Source of the DNA: Candidatus Poribacteria bacterium
GTDB lineage: Bacteria; Poribacteria; WGA-4E; WGA-3G
NCBI GenBank assembly: GCA_022827225.1
Contig: JAJDTJ010000050.1
Span: 1 to 60,178 of the forward strand
Direction of reading: 5' to 3'
Length of the DNA stretch: 60,178 nucleotides
Shown here: in pieces, positions 1 to 8,057 of the stretch
Layout: every line of letters starts with the position of its first letter
Numbering within the stretch: position 1 is the stretch's first letter
Made by a program: the position numbers and the translations under genes
Notes under the pieces: model-generated
Told to the model about the DNA's origin: nothing
The model's database searches: none
Seen by the model: the letters and a program-made list of their open reading frames with translations, nothing else

Positions 1-83
1 CGGATAACCTCACACACAACTCTGTGTGATCGAACTTTCCTGTCAAGAGTTTAGCAGATTCAGGAAAGTTTGTCAAGAAAAAA

Positions 84-117
84 GAGGCGGTGTTCCTCCC
101 CGCGCTAAAGCACGGGG
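84..117 (-). terminator. Hairpin with T-run; IS200/IS605-end-like
   Basis: Bases 98-105 (CCCCGCGC) pair with 110-117 (GCACGGGG) around a TAAA loop with one wobble. A second small stem, GAGG at 84-87 with CCTC at 95-98, is followed on the minus strand by a run of six T. It sits about 50 bases past the stop of the minus-strand lipoprotein gene, so it can act as its terminator. The same shape (a CCCCGYGCTTTAGCGCGGGG stem followed by GGAGGA) is common at the right end of IS200/IS605-type elements, but no tnpA or tnpB is present here, so at most this is a remnant. Bases 1-83 show nothing else. Confidence 0.45.
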
Positions 118-167
118 TTTCCACACCGAAGAATTTGATGATAATATCGGCAAACAGTTGCCTATCT

Positions 168-965
168 TCAGCGAACAATAGAAAACCGAACTTCACCGCC
201 ATTGACGTTGACGCGATGATCACCTGCTGTAAATACACCGAGGTCGATTTCAGTGTCGTACCAGGGTCCGTTAACACTTATATCTTCCATGCAGTTGGTC
301 ATTTCGACTTTACCGGATATATCCACCGTAATCTCTTCGGCTTCTCGTTTTATGGACGTTATTTCCGACGAATCTTCAATTTGGGAACCGAAGTCAAAGT
401 ATCCTTTCACACCCATTGTAACCTGAACAGGTTCATCTGTCTCTATGGAAGTATCTGGCATACCCCTCAAAGGTCTTGGGTAAGCATCAAAGCGTTTTAT
501 CACCTTGGACGTTTTCATCTCAACCGTTATGTTTGTTATGTTGAGTCTTAGGAAGGCAAAGGCTGTTGTTTTTTCGATACGTAGCCGCAAACGTGCGCTG
601 TCGTTGTACGCAATTTCATATTCACCGACATCGAGATCCTTGATAGTGACTTCTCCGGAATAGGATTCGATACCTGAGCATGTTGTATAGCCCACACCAT
701 TATTGCTACTGATGACCGTTGGTTTCAGGGTGATCGTATTTTCTACCCGATCGACATATATATTTTTGAAAGGTATGTTGCTTCCACATCCCGTTCCACC
801 GAGTCCTGAGACATGAATGAGAACTTCAGCCGGTCTATCTTTGGAAATACAGATGTTTTCAATCCATGTGGGTCCAATGAAGTTAACTTCATCTGTATCT
901 TCGCCACAGCCGAGAACGATGGCAGAAAAGGCGATGATACACAGCATCCATCTTACTATTTTCAA
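168..965 (-). CDS. Predicted lipoprotein, unknown function
   Basis: 265 residues. The N-terminus is a lipoprotein signal: a short basic start, a hydrophobic stretch, then a lipobox ending in LGCG near residue 20, so the mature protein should be lipid-anchored in the envelope. The rest is rich in beta-type sequence and has three further cysteines near residues 39, 60 and 96 (in a TTCSG motif) that could form a disulfide. I do not recognise a family; the alternating pattern suggests one or two immunoglobulin-like beta sandwiches. It is the last gene of a minus-strand run that begins near 2.75 kb, and a hairpin with a T-run follows its stop. No enzyme motif is visible. Confidence 0.7.
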   Translation of the reverse strand: MKIVRWMLCIIAFSAIVLGCGEDTDEVNFIGPTWIENICISKDRPAEVLIHVSGLGGTGCGSNIPFKNIYVDRVENTITLKPTVISSNNGVGYTTCSGIESYSGEVTIKDLDVGEYEIAYNDSARLRLRIEKTTAFAFLRLNITNITVEMKTSKVIKRFDAYPRPLRGMPDTSIETDEPVQVTMGVKGYFDFGSQIEDSSEITSIKREAEEITVDISGKVEMTNCMEDISVNGPWYDTEIDLGVFTAGDHRVNVNGGEVRFSIVR

Positions 966-980
966 CCGGTGTTTTCCTTT

Positions 981-1244
981 CTATGGATATTTTATAGGGT
1001 GTGAGAAGTCTATAGGCCAGCAAGGTTCATTATGTGCAATCGCGCTCATCAGACTCTCAAATGCCCTCACTGCTTGTCGTTCGTCAGAAAAAGTTTCAAT
1101 ATCATGGAATGCATCACCTTGGATAGGCACATTGTGCACTGACAGTGCATAACCACTATTCGTACGGCGGACAGTAATAAAGTCAAATTTGTTAACGTTG
1201 ATTGCAGAAACAGATGCTGGGTCTTGGGTTTTGATAGCAAACAT
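981..1244 (-). CDS. Small hypothetical protein, 87 residues
   Basis: I chose the ATG at 1244 because AAGGAGAAACTT lies directly before it; an in-frame start 39 bases upstream has no such site. The product begins MFAIKTQDPASVSAINVNKF, has no signal peptide or membrane segment, and looks like a mixed alpha/beta domain with a strand-rich first half and a helix around residues 60-75. I do not recognise the family. The ribosome site (GGAGAAACT) is almost the same as that of the preceding small ORF at 1518, suggesting that the two small genes are expressed together as an operon. Confidence 0.55.
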   Translation of the reverse strand: MFAIKTQDPASVSAINVNKFDFITVRRTNSGYALSVHNVPIQGDAFHDIETFSDERQAVRAFESLMSAIAHNEPCWPIDFSHPIKYP

Positions 1245-1294
1245 AAGTTTCTCCTTTGTAGGTTGGAGGAGACCGAAGTCCACTCACAGTTCGG

Positions 1295-1518
1295 TTATAG
1301 ATAATCATCAAGTTGTGGGAGTCGGTAGAACAGGGTTGTGACGGCACCCACCCCTGCAGCGACACCACAACCACAACCGATAGCCGTCGCTTGTATCTGT
1401 CTACGTTTGGCGTATTGCTTGTAGACAGTCGTATAGGTGTTGACATACGCCGCTGATTTCCCGATGAATTGAGTGCTGGTACATCTTCCACAAGTGCAAC
1501 GGTATCAAGTCGTCTCAT
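1295..1518 (-). CDS. Small protein split over two frames by a -1 slip site
   Basis: An ATG at 1518, preceded by CCGGAGAAACTG, opens a frame for 21 codons (MRRLDTVALVEDVPALNSSG plus N). The sensible continuation lies in the -1 frame: it carries SAAYVNTYTTVYKQYAKRR, then IGCGCGVAAGVGAVTTLF, and ends in QLDDYL with TAA at 1295. The -1 frame has a TGA (at about 1502-1504) and no start of its own upstream. The two frames meet at GGGAAAT (1456-1462), whose phase is exactly that of a X XXY YYZ slippery heptamer. The joined product would have 74 residues: an acidic leader-like start, a basic middle and a Gly/Cys/Ala-rich C-terminus that may be membrane-active. A single-base sequencing error or a decayed gene would look the same. 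The zero frame continues to 1192 with no protein-like character. Confidence 0.4.
1456..1462 (-). other. Candidate -1 frameshift heptamer GGGAAAT
   Basis: On the minus strand the zero-frame codons read TCG GGA AAT. Slipping back by one base gives GGG AAA, so both tRNAs can re-pair. The downstream bases are moderately GC-rich, but I did not find an obvious strong stimulatory hairpin within ten bases. Confidence 0.35.
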
Positions 1519-1759
1519 CAGTTTCTCCGGCTTGTTGTAACGCATCGTTGATAAGTGATGGGCTCAGACGTATTCCGTTCTCCAGTAACACGTTTAGAAG
1601 TGGTTTGATAGCATCAATAAAATCTCTTTCCTTTGCTTCCAGTAACAGACCAACCGTGCCAGTAAAGGGCAATCCAATTCGTTCGGCGTACCGTCGGGCA
1701 TCCCGATCATCAAGAATTACAAGCGGACTCGTATTACTGATGACTGGCTTTTCTGACAC
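1505..1759 (-). pseudogene. DUF3368 PIN-like toxin with internal deletion
   Basis: The best start is the GTG at 1759, overlapping the 3' end of the TPR-UPF0175 gene by 26 bases. The protein opens with VISNTSPLV, the first strand and the SNTSP motif of DUF3368 (PIN fold) proteins, and passes directly into ILDDRDARRYAERIGL, which normally lies about 80-90 residues later and is followed by the typical C-terminal block (GTVGLLLEAKE, then INDALQQAGE). Only 84 residues remain instead of roughly 160. The deletion removes the middle acidic residues of the nuclease centre but keeps the frame, so the product is probably not an active nuclease. It lies directly behind its cognate antitoxin domain. Confidence 0.7.
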
Positions 1760-2753
1760 TCTCAATGTCCTTTCGGAGTTCTTCAGCTGTGAGCCTAATA
1801 GGAGAGAGCCCGTATTTTCCCATCGTATAGATAAACTCTTCGCGGGACATACCTGCAAATCGGGCAGCAAGTCCTGTGCTGAGCTCTTCGTTGTCGTAAG
1901 CTTTCAAAGCAAACTTAAGTCGTGCACCCTCCTCAAATTCAGGAAGTTCTGCTTGGGGTGCCAGCATGTCCGCGACATCTTCTGGTATCTGAGTTTCTGT
2001 TTTCCGTTCAAAGTCTTCGGTATTCTCATAGAAGTGCCGAAACACCGCACTGACATCCACTTTCAGGATAGTAGCCACAGTGAAATCGGCTTTCGCTTTT
2101 TTCCAGTGCCCGTAATGTAACCACGCCACGCCGCAAGTTGCATAAGCCACGCCTGCGTCCGGATCGAGGCTAAGTGCCTTGGAGCAGTCCTGAACAGCAC
2201 GGTAAATATCTTGTCTGCTGAGATAGAGACTGCCGCGATTGGCGTACGGTTCGATGAGTTCTGGATTCAAACCTATTGCTGTGCTATAGTCCTGGACGGC
2301 ATAGATGGTTTCACATTTTTTCTGATAAGCGATGCCGCGATTGTTATACGCTTCAGCATAATTACGTTCAAACTGAATTGCCCCGCTATAATCAGCAAGA
2401 GCATTGTCCACCTCGCCTTTTCTCATATAAGCGATGCCGCGATTGTAATGAGCATTGGTATAATCCGGTTGGAGCTCAATCGCTTTGTCAAAGCTCGCTA
2501 TTGCGCCGGTGTGTTCGTCATTTTCACTGCAAGCGATACCGTGAGCGTTGTATATTTCTGCCTCCGTGAGCTGCCGGTGTGTCGGTTTCGATATGCCTTC
2601 AGTAGGGGGATTGTGTGCAAACCCGCAGTGAATATTGGGTTCTACGATTTTTCTGTCCGTGCCTTGTGTAGATGAAACGGACTGTTGAGGTTCTACAGTG
2701 TCCTTTCGTAATGTGTTTGTGCTGTTCTCATTCGCTACGTTTAGCGTTCGCAT
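1734..2753 (-). CDS. TPR repeats fused to a UPF0175 antitoxin-like domain
   Basis: 339 residues. Residues about 60-235 are tetratricopeptide repeats of the YNRGIAYMRKGEVDNALADY type, about five units. The last 70 residues read ARFAGMSREEFIYTMGKYGL and then an acidic, leucine-spaced helix, which matches UPF0175 antitoxins that pair with DUF3368 toxins. UPF0175 proteins are normally about 80-90 residues, so the TPR part is a large N-terminal addition that probably adds a protein-binding platform. A Shine-Dalgarno site (AAAGGAGGAAAATGC) precedes the ATG. The adjoining toxin gene is internally deleted, so this antitoxin may have been freed for another role. The fusion is seen in the sequence; the function is inferred. 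Confidence 0.75.
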   Translation of the reverse strand: MRTLNVANENSTNTLRKDTVEPQQSVSSTQGTDRKIVEPNIHCGFAHNPPTEGISKPTHRQLTEAEIYNAHGIACSENDEHTGAIASFDKAIELQPDYTNAHYNRGIAYMRKGEVDNALADYSGAIQFERNYAEAYNNRGIAYQKKCETIYAVQDYSTAIGLNPELIEPYANRGSLYLSRQDIYRAVQDCSKALSLDPDAGVAYATCGVAWLHYGHWKKAKADFTVATILKVDVSAVFRHFYENTEDFERKTETQIPEDVADMLAPQAELPEFEEGARLKFALKAYDNEELSTGLAARFAGMSREEFIYTMGKYGLSPIRLTAEELRKDIESVRKASHQ

Positions 2754-2890
2754 GCATTTTCCTCCTTTCGCGCTTTAATCACCCAAACATCACATCCGTT
2801 TTCCGCGTTTTCCAACCAGACCAGTCTCTTTCTTGAACTATGAATTTAAGGATACCATAAACAATGCCTTAATTTCCAATTTTTGCCTTT

Positions 2891-5800
2891 TCAATCTTCT
2901 ATAGTAATAATTAAATCTGCCCAGTGTGCCCAATCACAGGTTGCGCTTTCAACGGAGTCGGTTACCAACTCTAACAACACCGTTTCACCGGCGAACTCAG
3001 ACAGAGAGACCTGCGCGTCTATCCAACCGGGTGTGTTAAATCCGAAATGTTCAAACCGCTGCGCTCCGTTGATAAATACTTTAAAGAACAGTCCGTCGAG
3101 ACTACAATTTTTATCTGGCAACCCCATCGAAAAATTGAACGTCAATTCTTCGGCATCCGGTAGAGACAGTAAGAACTGGAGAACGGTTTGTCCATTCGGT
3201 GGCGGATGTGCTGAAATCGTGTCTTTCGTTACGCCACCGGCAGTTAATGTCATTCGTTTACCGGAACCCCAAACGCTTCCGAGTCGGAATACACCGTCAA
3301 ACTGGAGTCCGGCGACGAATTGTGCATCTCTGAGATTATAGACCCCGTCCACCTGTTGCGGCGGTTGGAAGAAAAAGAGCACCTGTGCAGGCAGTACAGT
3401 CTCAAGCGAATAGTGTCCCTCGCCTTGATGTTTCAACGTCCCAGGAAAACGTTTTATCGGTTCGCTCGGTAAGAAAAACCCGATTTTCACGCGTGTGTCT
3501 GCGGGTTCGGAGACGATCTTGGGTTCACCCCAGACTGCCCAATCCCATGCCCCATTTCCGACGGGACCGGGAGTCGTCGTAAATCGGAGTGTAACCGGTT
3601 GTTTCTGATAGCGTGTCAAATCCAGACTGCAATGTTGCCACCGCTGTGCATTGTAATGCTCACGGAAAATCTCATCGCCTTGGACCGAAACGATGAACGT
3701 TACGCCGTCAGACGCTTCGGAACCGTCTCGTAACCCGATATCAAATTCTAAACGGAGCCGCGGACTTTCTGGCAGTGAGATTGTCCATTCCCCGAATGCG
3801 TCGCCGCTGATGCCTTGATACGGCGGATGTGCATCAATCGCAGTTTTCTGAACACCGGCGATAGATGCTTCGACGCTTTGGAAGGTGGCACCTCGCTGTC
3901 GAGGCATCTCCACGCCGTTCAGGAGGATTCCCGTCCGCGCAAGATGAACCTGAGACAATAAATCGACTTCGTGGGAAGCATCCGTTCTTTCGAGCCGGAA
4001 CAGGGCAGCGTTTTCCGTGACCCTCGATTCCGTCACAGAAACGCCTTCGGGTAACTCGTTTATCCGCGTTTGTGAGAAATCGCGTGGTGCATCGTTCAAG
4101 AGATATGACTTCTCAGGGTTTAATCCGAACAGTGTCGTCTGATTGTAAGCGCGCCAATCTCGTAGACTTCGGTCCGTGTCTATCCGCGTCACACCAGAGA
4201 TTCTCTCATATCCTACTGAATCCTCAGGCAGTATCAGCGCGACACGTCCGTCCGTTCCGCTAAGCGTAGCGACTTCGCCCGCGCTCCCCGCATACTGGAA
4301 CAGCGTCTCCATATCCCAGTCTGTCTCAAAATCGGGTTTGAATCCGACTGCTTGCCAGACTTTAGCAATCGCGAGCAGTCGCTGCGTTTCCGGGTGATCC
4401 GCGCCAAGTTGCTCCACCGACCAGAGCCGGAGCGTCGGTAGAACCCCCCAACGCTCATATAACGATAGATATTCTTGATAGAGTTTGGGACCGATATCTG
4501 GGTTCGGCAATCCGAGATGTCCATAAAGCAGCGTATAGGGTGAAAATAGGAAGGTGCTGATAGGATGCGGTTTAATATCCAAGGCGTATACCAAACGTTG
4601 TGCGAAACGCTCGCGAGAGAAGGTGACTTCATGAAGTCCCTCGCCACCAAAAACGATTCCCGGCAGTGCTTCTATCAAGTCCTGATGCAGTTGCACGTTC
4701 CCTTGTGCTCCGTTTAAACCCTCTATCAATCCGTTTGCGTCGTTTCTCGCGATGAGGCTGACATCCAAATGGATGGCATCCATCGGATATCTCTGCGCCA
4801 GATCGGTCAATTGCTCGACGAGAATTCTCCTAAATTCGGAACTTGCAGGATTGATAAAGGCGTGTCGTCCCGGTTCTTCAGGTCTGTTCCAAAACCAGCC
4901 GATCGGGTTCCCACTCCATGGGTCCCGAAATTGGTATTCCCGAAGTTCAGTGTAAAGCGGATGCGAGGGTGCGACCCCTGGAAAGTTGGTGTGAAGCATC
5001 ACTCGAAACCCGTACCGATGCGCCGTTTCGAGGAAACTCCCAAAATCTTCAGATGCCGTGTAATCAGGATAATTCGTGTCGTAGTCGTCTTTTCGCCACT
5101 GGGATAGATAGAGCAACGTCTTCGCCGGATTGACCTGTTCTGCTAACTTCTCCAATATACCGACTTCCAGCCCGTGATAGATAACGACCAGACCGATTTC
5201 GGAGACCCATGCGGGCATCTCGGTCAACTTTCTCGGATTGAAAGTCTGCTCCATCCAGTCCCGATACTGACGTGCTGGCACACGCCAATCACCGCGGTAT
5301 GTATTCAATCGCCACGTGATGCCCTTCGCAGTGGTAAGGGTATTGAAAGGTGCTTGGTTTTGCGTCTCAAAACCGAGTGCAAAACTCTCTACGTTTTTTT
5401 CGTAGTGGAGTGCTTTAAACTGAAAGGTCTCATCTGTGCCGCGAACGAAAAAACCGCCGTGTTCCGCCTGAACAATCGCGAGCTGCGCTTCCCAGTGTTC
5501 AGGATAGTCAAAGCTTGCAGAGGTTGTTGGCGATGTTGCGTCAATGACGTGTCCACCTTGTGCGGGTAGAATAAGTTTCAGGTGCTGTGTATTGAGATTC
5601 CCGCATCCCCACTGGATACCATATACGCCTGCTGTGTCCGAAACGCCTTCTTGTTGAATCAGGAGGTCTCCAGTATTTTCGTCAACGGTTATGAACAGAC
5701 GAATCTCGTTTGCGCCTCGGCTAAACGCAACTTCTACTTTCAGAGGGGTAATCTTTCTGACTTCTGTCCGTGTCGCCTCGTTTGTCCAGAAAAATCCGCC

Positions 5801-6052
5801 ATTCCGCCGTAATACCCCGCTGCGTCCGCTAATACCTGTTTGCACACTATCAATCCCGAGGGGTAGCGTATAGGTTTCTCCCGTCAACTTATTATGGAGT
5901 TGTGTAATAACACCGTCCGCAAACTGCACTTCATAAGTATCCGTTCTGACGAAAATGTTCTCCTCAACGACCGTAATCTCAGCGGCGTGTACTGCTTGTA
6001 AACTGAATACACAGAGGACACTACTTAGAATGACGATATCTACAAGGCGCAT
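2891..6052 (-). CDS. Secreted DUF6259 glycosidase-like protein
   Basis: 1053 residues from the ATG at 6052, which has a GGTGGAGAGAA site and opens a clean Sec signal (MRLVDIVILSSVLCVF up to AVHAAE); the frame is open further upstream but without a signal. After a beta-rich N-terminal domain there is a TIM-barrel region at about residues 280-600 with strands such as IGLVVIYHG, FRVMLHTNFPG and MDAIHLDVSLIARND, as in DUF6259 proteins, which are distant relatives of glycoside hydrolases. Two beta-sandwich domains that resemble carbohydrate-binding NPCBM-like modules fill the last 300 residues. It probably acts on polysaccharide or glycoprotein outside the cytoplasm. I cannot name the substrate, and I infer the catalytic acids only from the barrel strands. 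It stands alone as a transcription unit. Confidence 0.7.
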   Translation of the reverse strand: MRLVDIVILSSVLCVFSLQAVHAAEITVVEENIFVRTDTYEVQFADGVITQLHNKLTGETYTLPLGIDSVQTGISGRSGVLRRNGGFFWTNEATRTEVRKITPLKVEVAFSRGANEIRLFITVDENTGDLLIQQEGVSDTAGVYGIQWGCGNLNTQHLKLILPAQGGHVIDATSPTTSASFDYPEHWEAQLAIVQAEHGGFFVRGTDETFQFKALHYEKNVESFALGFETQNQAPFNTLTTAKGITWRLNTYRGDWRVPARQYRDWMEQTFNPRKLTEMPAWVSEIGLVVIYHGLEVGILEKLAEQVNPAKTLLYLSQWRKDDYDTNYPDYTASEDFGSFLETAHRYGFRVMLHTNFPGVAPSHPLYTELREYQFRDPWSGNPIGWFWNRPEEPGRHAFINPASSEFRRILVEQLTDLAQRYPMDAIHLDVSLIARNDANGLIEGLNGAQGNVQLHQDLIEALPGIVFGGEGLHEVTFSRERFAQRLVYALDIKPHPISTFLFSPYTLLYGHLGLPNPDIGPKLYQEYLSLYERWGVLPTLRLWSVEQLGADHPETQRLLAIAKVWQAVGFKPDFETDWDMETLFQYAGSAGEVATLSGTDGRVALILPEDSVGYERISGVTRIDTDRSLRDWRAYNQTTLFGLNPEKSYLLNDAPRDFSQTRINELPEGVSVTESRVTENAALFRLERTDASHEVDLLSQVHLARTGILLNGVEMPRQRGATFQSVEASIAGVQKTAIDAHPPYQGISGDAFGEWTISLPESPRLRLEFDIGLRDGSEASDGVTFIVSVQGDEIFREHYNAQRWQHCSLDLTRYQKQPVTLRFTTTPGPVGNGAWDWAVWGEPKIVSEPADTRVKIGFFLPSEPIKRFPGTLKHQGEGHYSLETVLPAQVLFFFQPPQQVDGVYNLRDAQFVAGLQFDGVFRLGSVWGSGKRMTLTAGGVTKDTISAHPPPNGQTVLQFLLSLPDAEELTFNFSMGLPDKNCSLDGLFFKVFINGAQRFEHFGFNTPGWIDAQVSLSEFAGETVLLELVTDSVESATCDWAHWADLIITIED

Positions 6053-6172
6053 GCAGTTCTCTCCACCCGAATTCAGGCATGTGGTTTTGGATTTGATTAA
6101 AAATTTTAAAAGTTTGACCAAAAGTGTCAAGTAAGGTCAAGCAAACAATTCAGTTTGATGACAGAATTTAGA

Positions 6173-6493
6173 TTAAGAATCTATATAAACGATTTGATGT
6201 GGTTGAATAATTCGCAATACTTCTTGTACCTGGGACATCAAAGGTAGTAGGGCATCTAATCTGTTCCGATAAGCAATAAGCACAATAACCGCAATATCAA
6301 AACGGTTGAGATTCTGTTGATATTCAATGCCTCTGTCAGCAGTAAGCCAGACATCAAATTCTTTTTCTGCTATACGGAGCAAATCCCCATTTTCTATGCC
6401 AGACCAGCCTTTTTCTTGAACCGTGAAAACAGCATGTCCCTGTAACGCTTGTTTGAGTTTTTTAGGTAAGCATTCATCAATCAGAATGTGCAT
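6173..6493 (-). CDS. DUF5615 PIN-like toxin
   Basis: 106 residues. The start MHILIDECLPKKLKQALQGH and the later WLTADRGIEYQQNLNRFD are the two conserved acidic blocks of DUF5615, a PIN-like ribonuclease fold (Mut7-C/VapC relatives). Both the N-terminal Asp-Glu pair and the central Asp are present, so it appears intact. It overlaps the upstream DUF433 gene by 17 bases, the usual arrangement of this type II pair with antitoxin first. A target RNA cannot be read from the sequence. Confidence 0.8.
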   Translation of the reverse strand: MHILIDECLPKKLKQALQGHAVFTVQEKGWSGIENGDLLRIAEKEFDVWLTADRGIEYQQNLNRFDIAVIVLIAYRNRLDALLPLMSQVQEVLRIIQPHQIVYIDS

Positions 6494-6728
6494 AAGCTTG
6501 TGTGAGCAACATCTCCTTTGCTAATTCCAGAGTTTGCATGGCCTGCGTACGACTGACAGATGGAAAGTCCTCTAAAAATTCGTCTAAGTTATCACCAGCT
6601 TCTAAATAATCAATGAGGTTTTTAATCGGCACACGCGTGTTTTTGAAAACAGGCGTACCACTCATAATTCTCGGATTGCAGGTGATAAGGTCGCTAAATG
6701 CTTGTGTTATCTGTTTGTTATGTTTCAT
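6477..6728 (-). CDS. DUF433 antitoxin
   Basis: 83 residues. The block CNPRIMSGTPVFKNTRVP is the hallmark of DUF433, followed by the helix-turn-helix-like second half (DEFLEDFPSVSRTQAMQTLE). DUF433 proteins (VapB45-type) neutralise DUF5615 partners and probably bind their own promoter. A TTGGAGGAGAAATT site precedes the ATG. The pair is autonomous: it has no close neighbour on its own strand apart from aroA 60 bases upstream. Confidence 0.8.
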   Translation of the reverse strand: MKHNKQITQAFSDLITCNPRIMSGTPVFKNTRVPIKNLIDYLEAGDNLDEFLEDFPSVSRTQAMQTLELAKEMLLTQAYAHSD

Positions 6729-6788
6729 GTTTCAATTTCTCCTCCAAAATGTGATACTTTTTTTCCGATTTTACTATGAACGTCACCT

Positions 6789-8057
6789 CTAATATAGTTC
6801 CCGAAGGACCTGAAAATAATCAGGAAACGTCTTGCTGACACACTCTGGATCGTTAATCCGAATGCCGTTTACTTTTAAACCGACGAGTGAAAACGCCATT
6901 GCCACCCGATGATCTTCGTAGGTGTCAATCGCTGCGGGCTTAATCGGTGCAGGCGAGATTTCGAGTCCGTCTCGGTGTTCAACCACCGGCACACCTAATT
7001 TCCTGAGTTCGGTCACCATGGCGTGAATCCGGTCGGTCTCTTGCCAGCGCGTGTGTTCAATGTTTCGGATGGTTACTTTGCTATCGGCGAAAGGTGCAAT
7101 CGCAGCGAGGGTCAGGGACGTATCGGAAATCGTCCGCATATCGACATCAATTCCTTTCAGTTGGCGGGGTCCGGTAACGGTAATACCAGTGTCAGAAGCG
7201 GCGGTCTGACAGCCCATCTGTTCTAAGATATATAGGAACTGGAGATCACCTTGTGCAGAATCTAAATTTAGGTGTTCGACGGTGACACGTCCACCGGTGA
7301 GTGCAGCGGCAGCAAAGAAGTAAGAGGCGTTAGAGGCATCCGGCTCAATGTTATAGACTCGCGGCTGATACTGCTGTTCACTTTCAATCCGAAAAAACTT
7401 GTAGTCTTCGTTTATGACGTGCACACCAAAGGCTGCCATGACGGATCGCGTGATGTCAATATAAGGCATTGTTCGGTCCCCGAGGACCTCGATCTCCACA
7501 CTGTTTTTCGCGTAGGGTGCGATAAGGAGGAGTGCAGTTAAGAACTGGCTGCTCTTACTGACATCGAGTCGGGTTTTTCCACCGGTGAGTCCGTCTGCTT
7601 CGACGATGACGGGGAGATGCCCGTTCCCGAATTGCGTGCGTGCTGAGACACCGATTTGCCGGAGTGCATCGAGTAGGTCAGCGATCGGACGCCCGTGGCG
7701 CATCGGTTCATCGCCATCAATGACGAATCTACCGTGTCCGAGTGAAACGTAAGCAGTGAGCGAACGTGAAGTGGTCCCAGAGTTTCCGATATACAGTTCG
7801 GCGCCTGAAATAGGGATCTTGCCCCCGTTTCCATGCACAGCAAACGTTGCTCGCTTCTCATCGGCGTCGATTTCGACACCGAGTTTTCGCAGTGCTGCAG
7901 ACATATAGCGCGTATCATCGCTAAAGAGTGCGCCCGTCAGCGTCGAGACACCGCTCGCCATTGCCGCAACTAACAACGCACGGTTCGTATAACTTTTAGA
8001 ACCCGGTACCCGTATCGTCGCATCAATCGGTTTGGAAATCGGTTGAATCTCAATCAT
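6789..8057 (-). CDS. aroA: 3-phosphoshikimate 1-carboxyvinyltransferase (EPSP synthase)
   Basis: 422 residues. It joins shikimate-3-phosphate and phosphoenolpyruvate in the shikimate pathway, in the cytoplasm. The N-terminus has the family signature VPGSKSYTNRALLVAAM, followed by IGNSGTTSRSL and later LDVSKSSQFLTALLLIAPYA and the C-terminal DHRVAMAFSLVGL. Full length agrees with the family. The start at 8057 is chosen because its ATG overlaps the TGA of the upstream lyase gene by four bases (ATGA) and gives the expected N-terminus; a longer reading of the frame would add an unrelated extension. Translation is therefore probably coupled to the upstream gene. Confidence 0.95.
   Translation of the reverse strand: MIEIQPISKPIDATIRVPGSKSYTNRALLVAAMASGVSTLTGALFSDDTRYMSAALRKLGVEIDADEKRATFAVHGNGGKIPISGAELYIGNSGTTSRSLTAYVSLGHGRFVIDGDEPMRHGRPIADLLDALRQIGVSARTQFGNGHLPVIVEADGLTGGKTRLDVSKSSQFLTALLLIAPYAKNSVEIEVLGDRTMPYIDITRSVMAAFGVHVINEDYKFFRIESEQQYQPRVYNIEPDASNASYFFAAAALTGGRVTVEHLNLDSAQGDLQFLYILEQMGCQTAASDTGITVTGPRQLKGIDVDMRTISDTSLTLAAIAPFADSKVTIRNIEHTRWQETDRIHAMVTELRKLGVPVVEHRDGLEISPAPIKPAAIDTYEDHRVAMAFSLVGLKVNGIRINDPECVSKTFPDYFQVLRELY

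Noticed and set aside
1192..1545. 117-codon zero-frame reading across the small genes
   Set aside because: After the slip site the zero frame has no protein-like pattern and overlaps the next gene; only the first 21 codons from 1518 are used.
1473..2120. 215-codon plus-strand frame over the TPR and toxin genes
   Set aside because: It overlaps three minus-strand features with recognisable domains; no protein-like features of its own.
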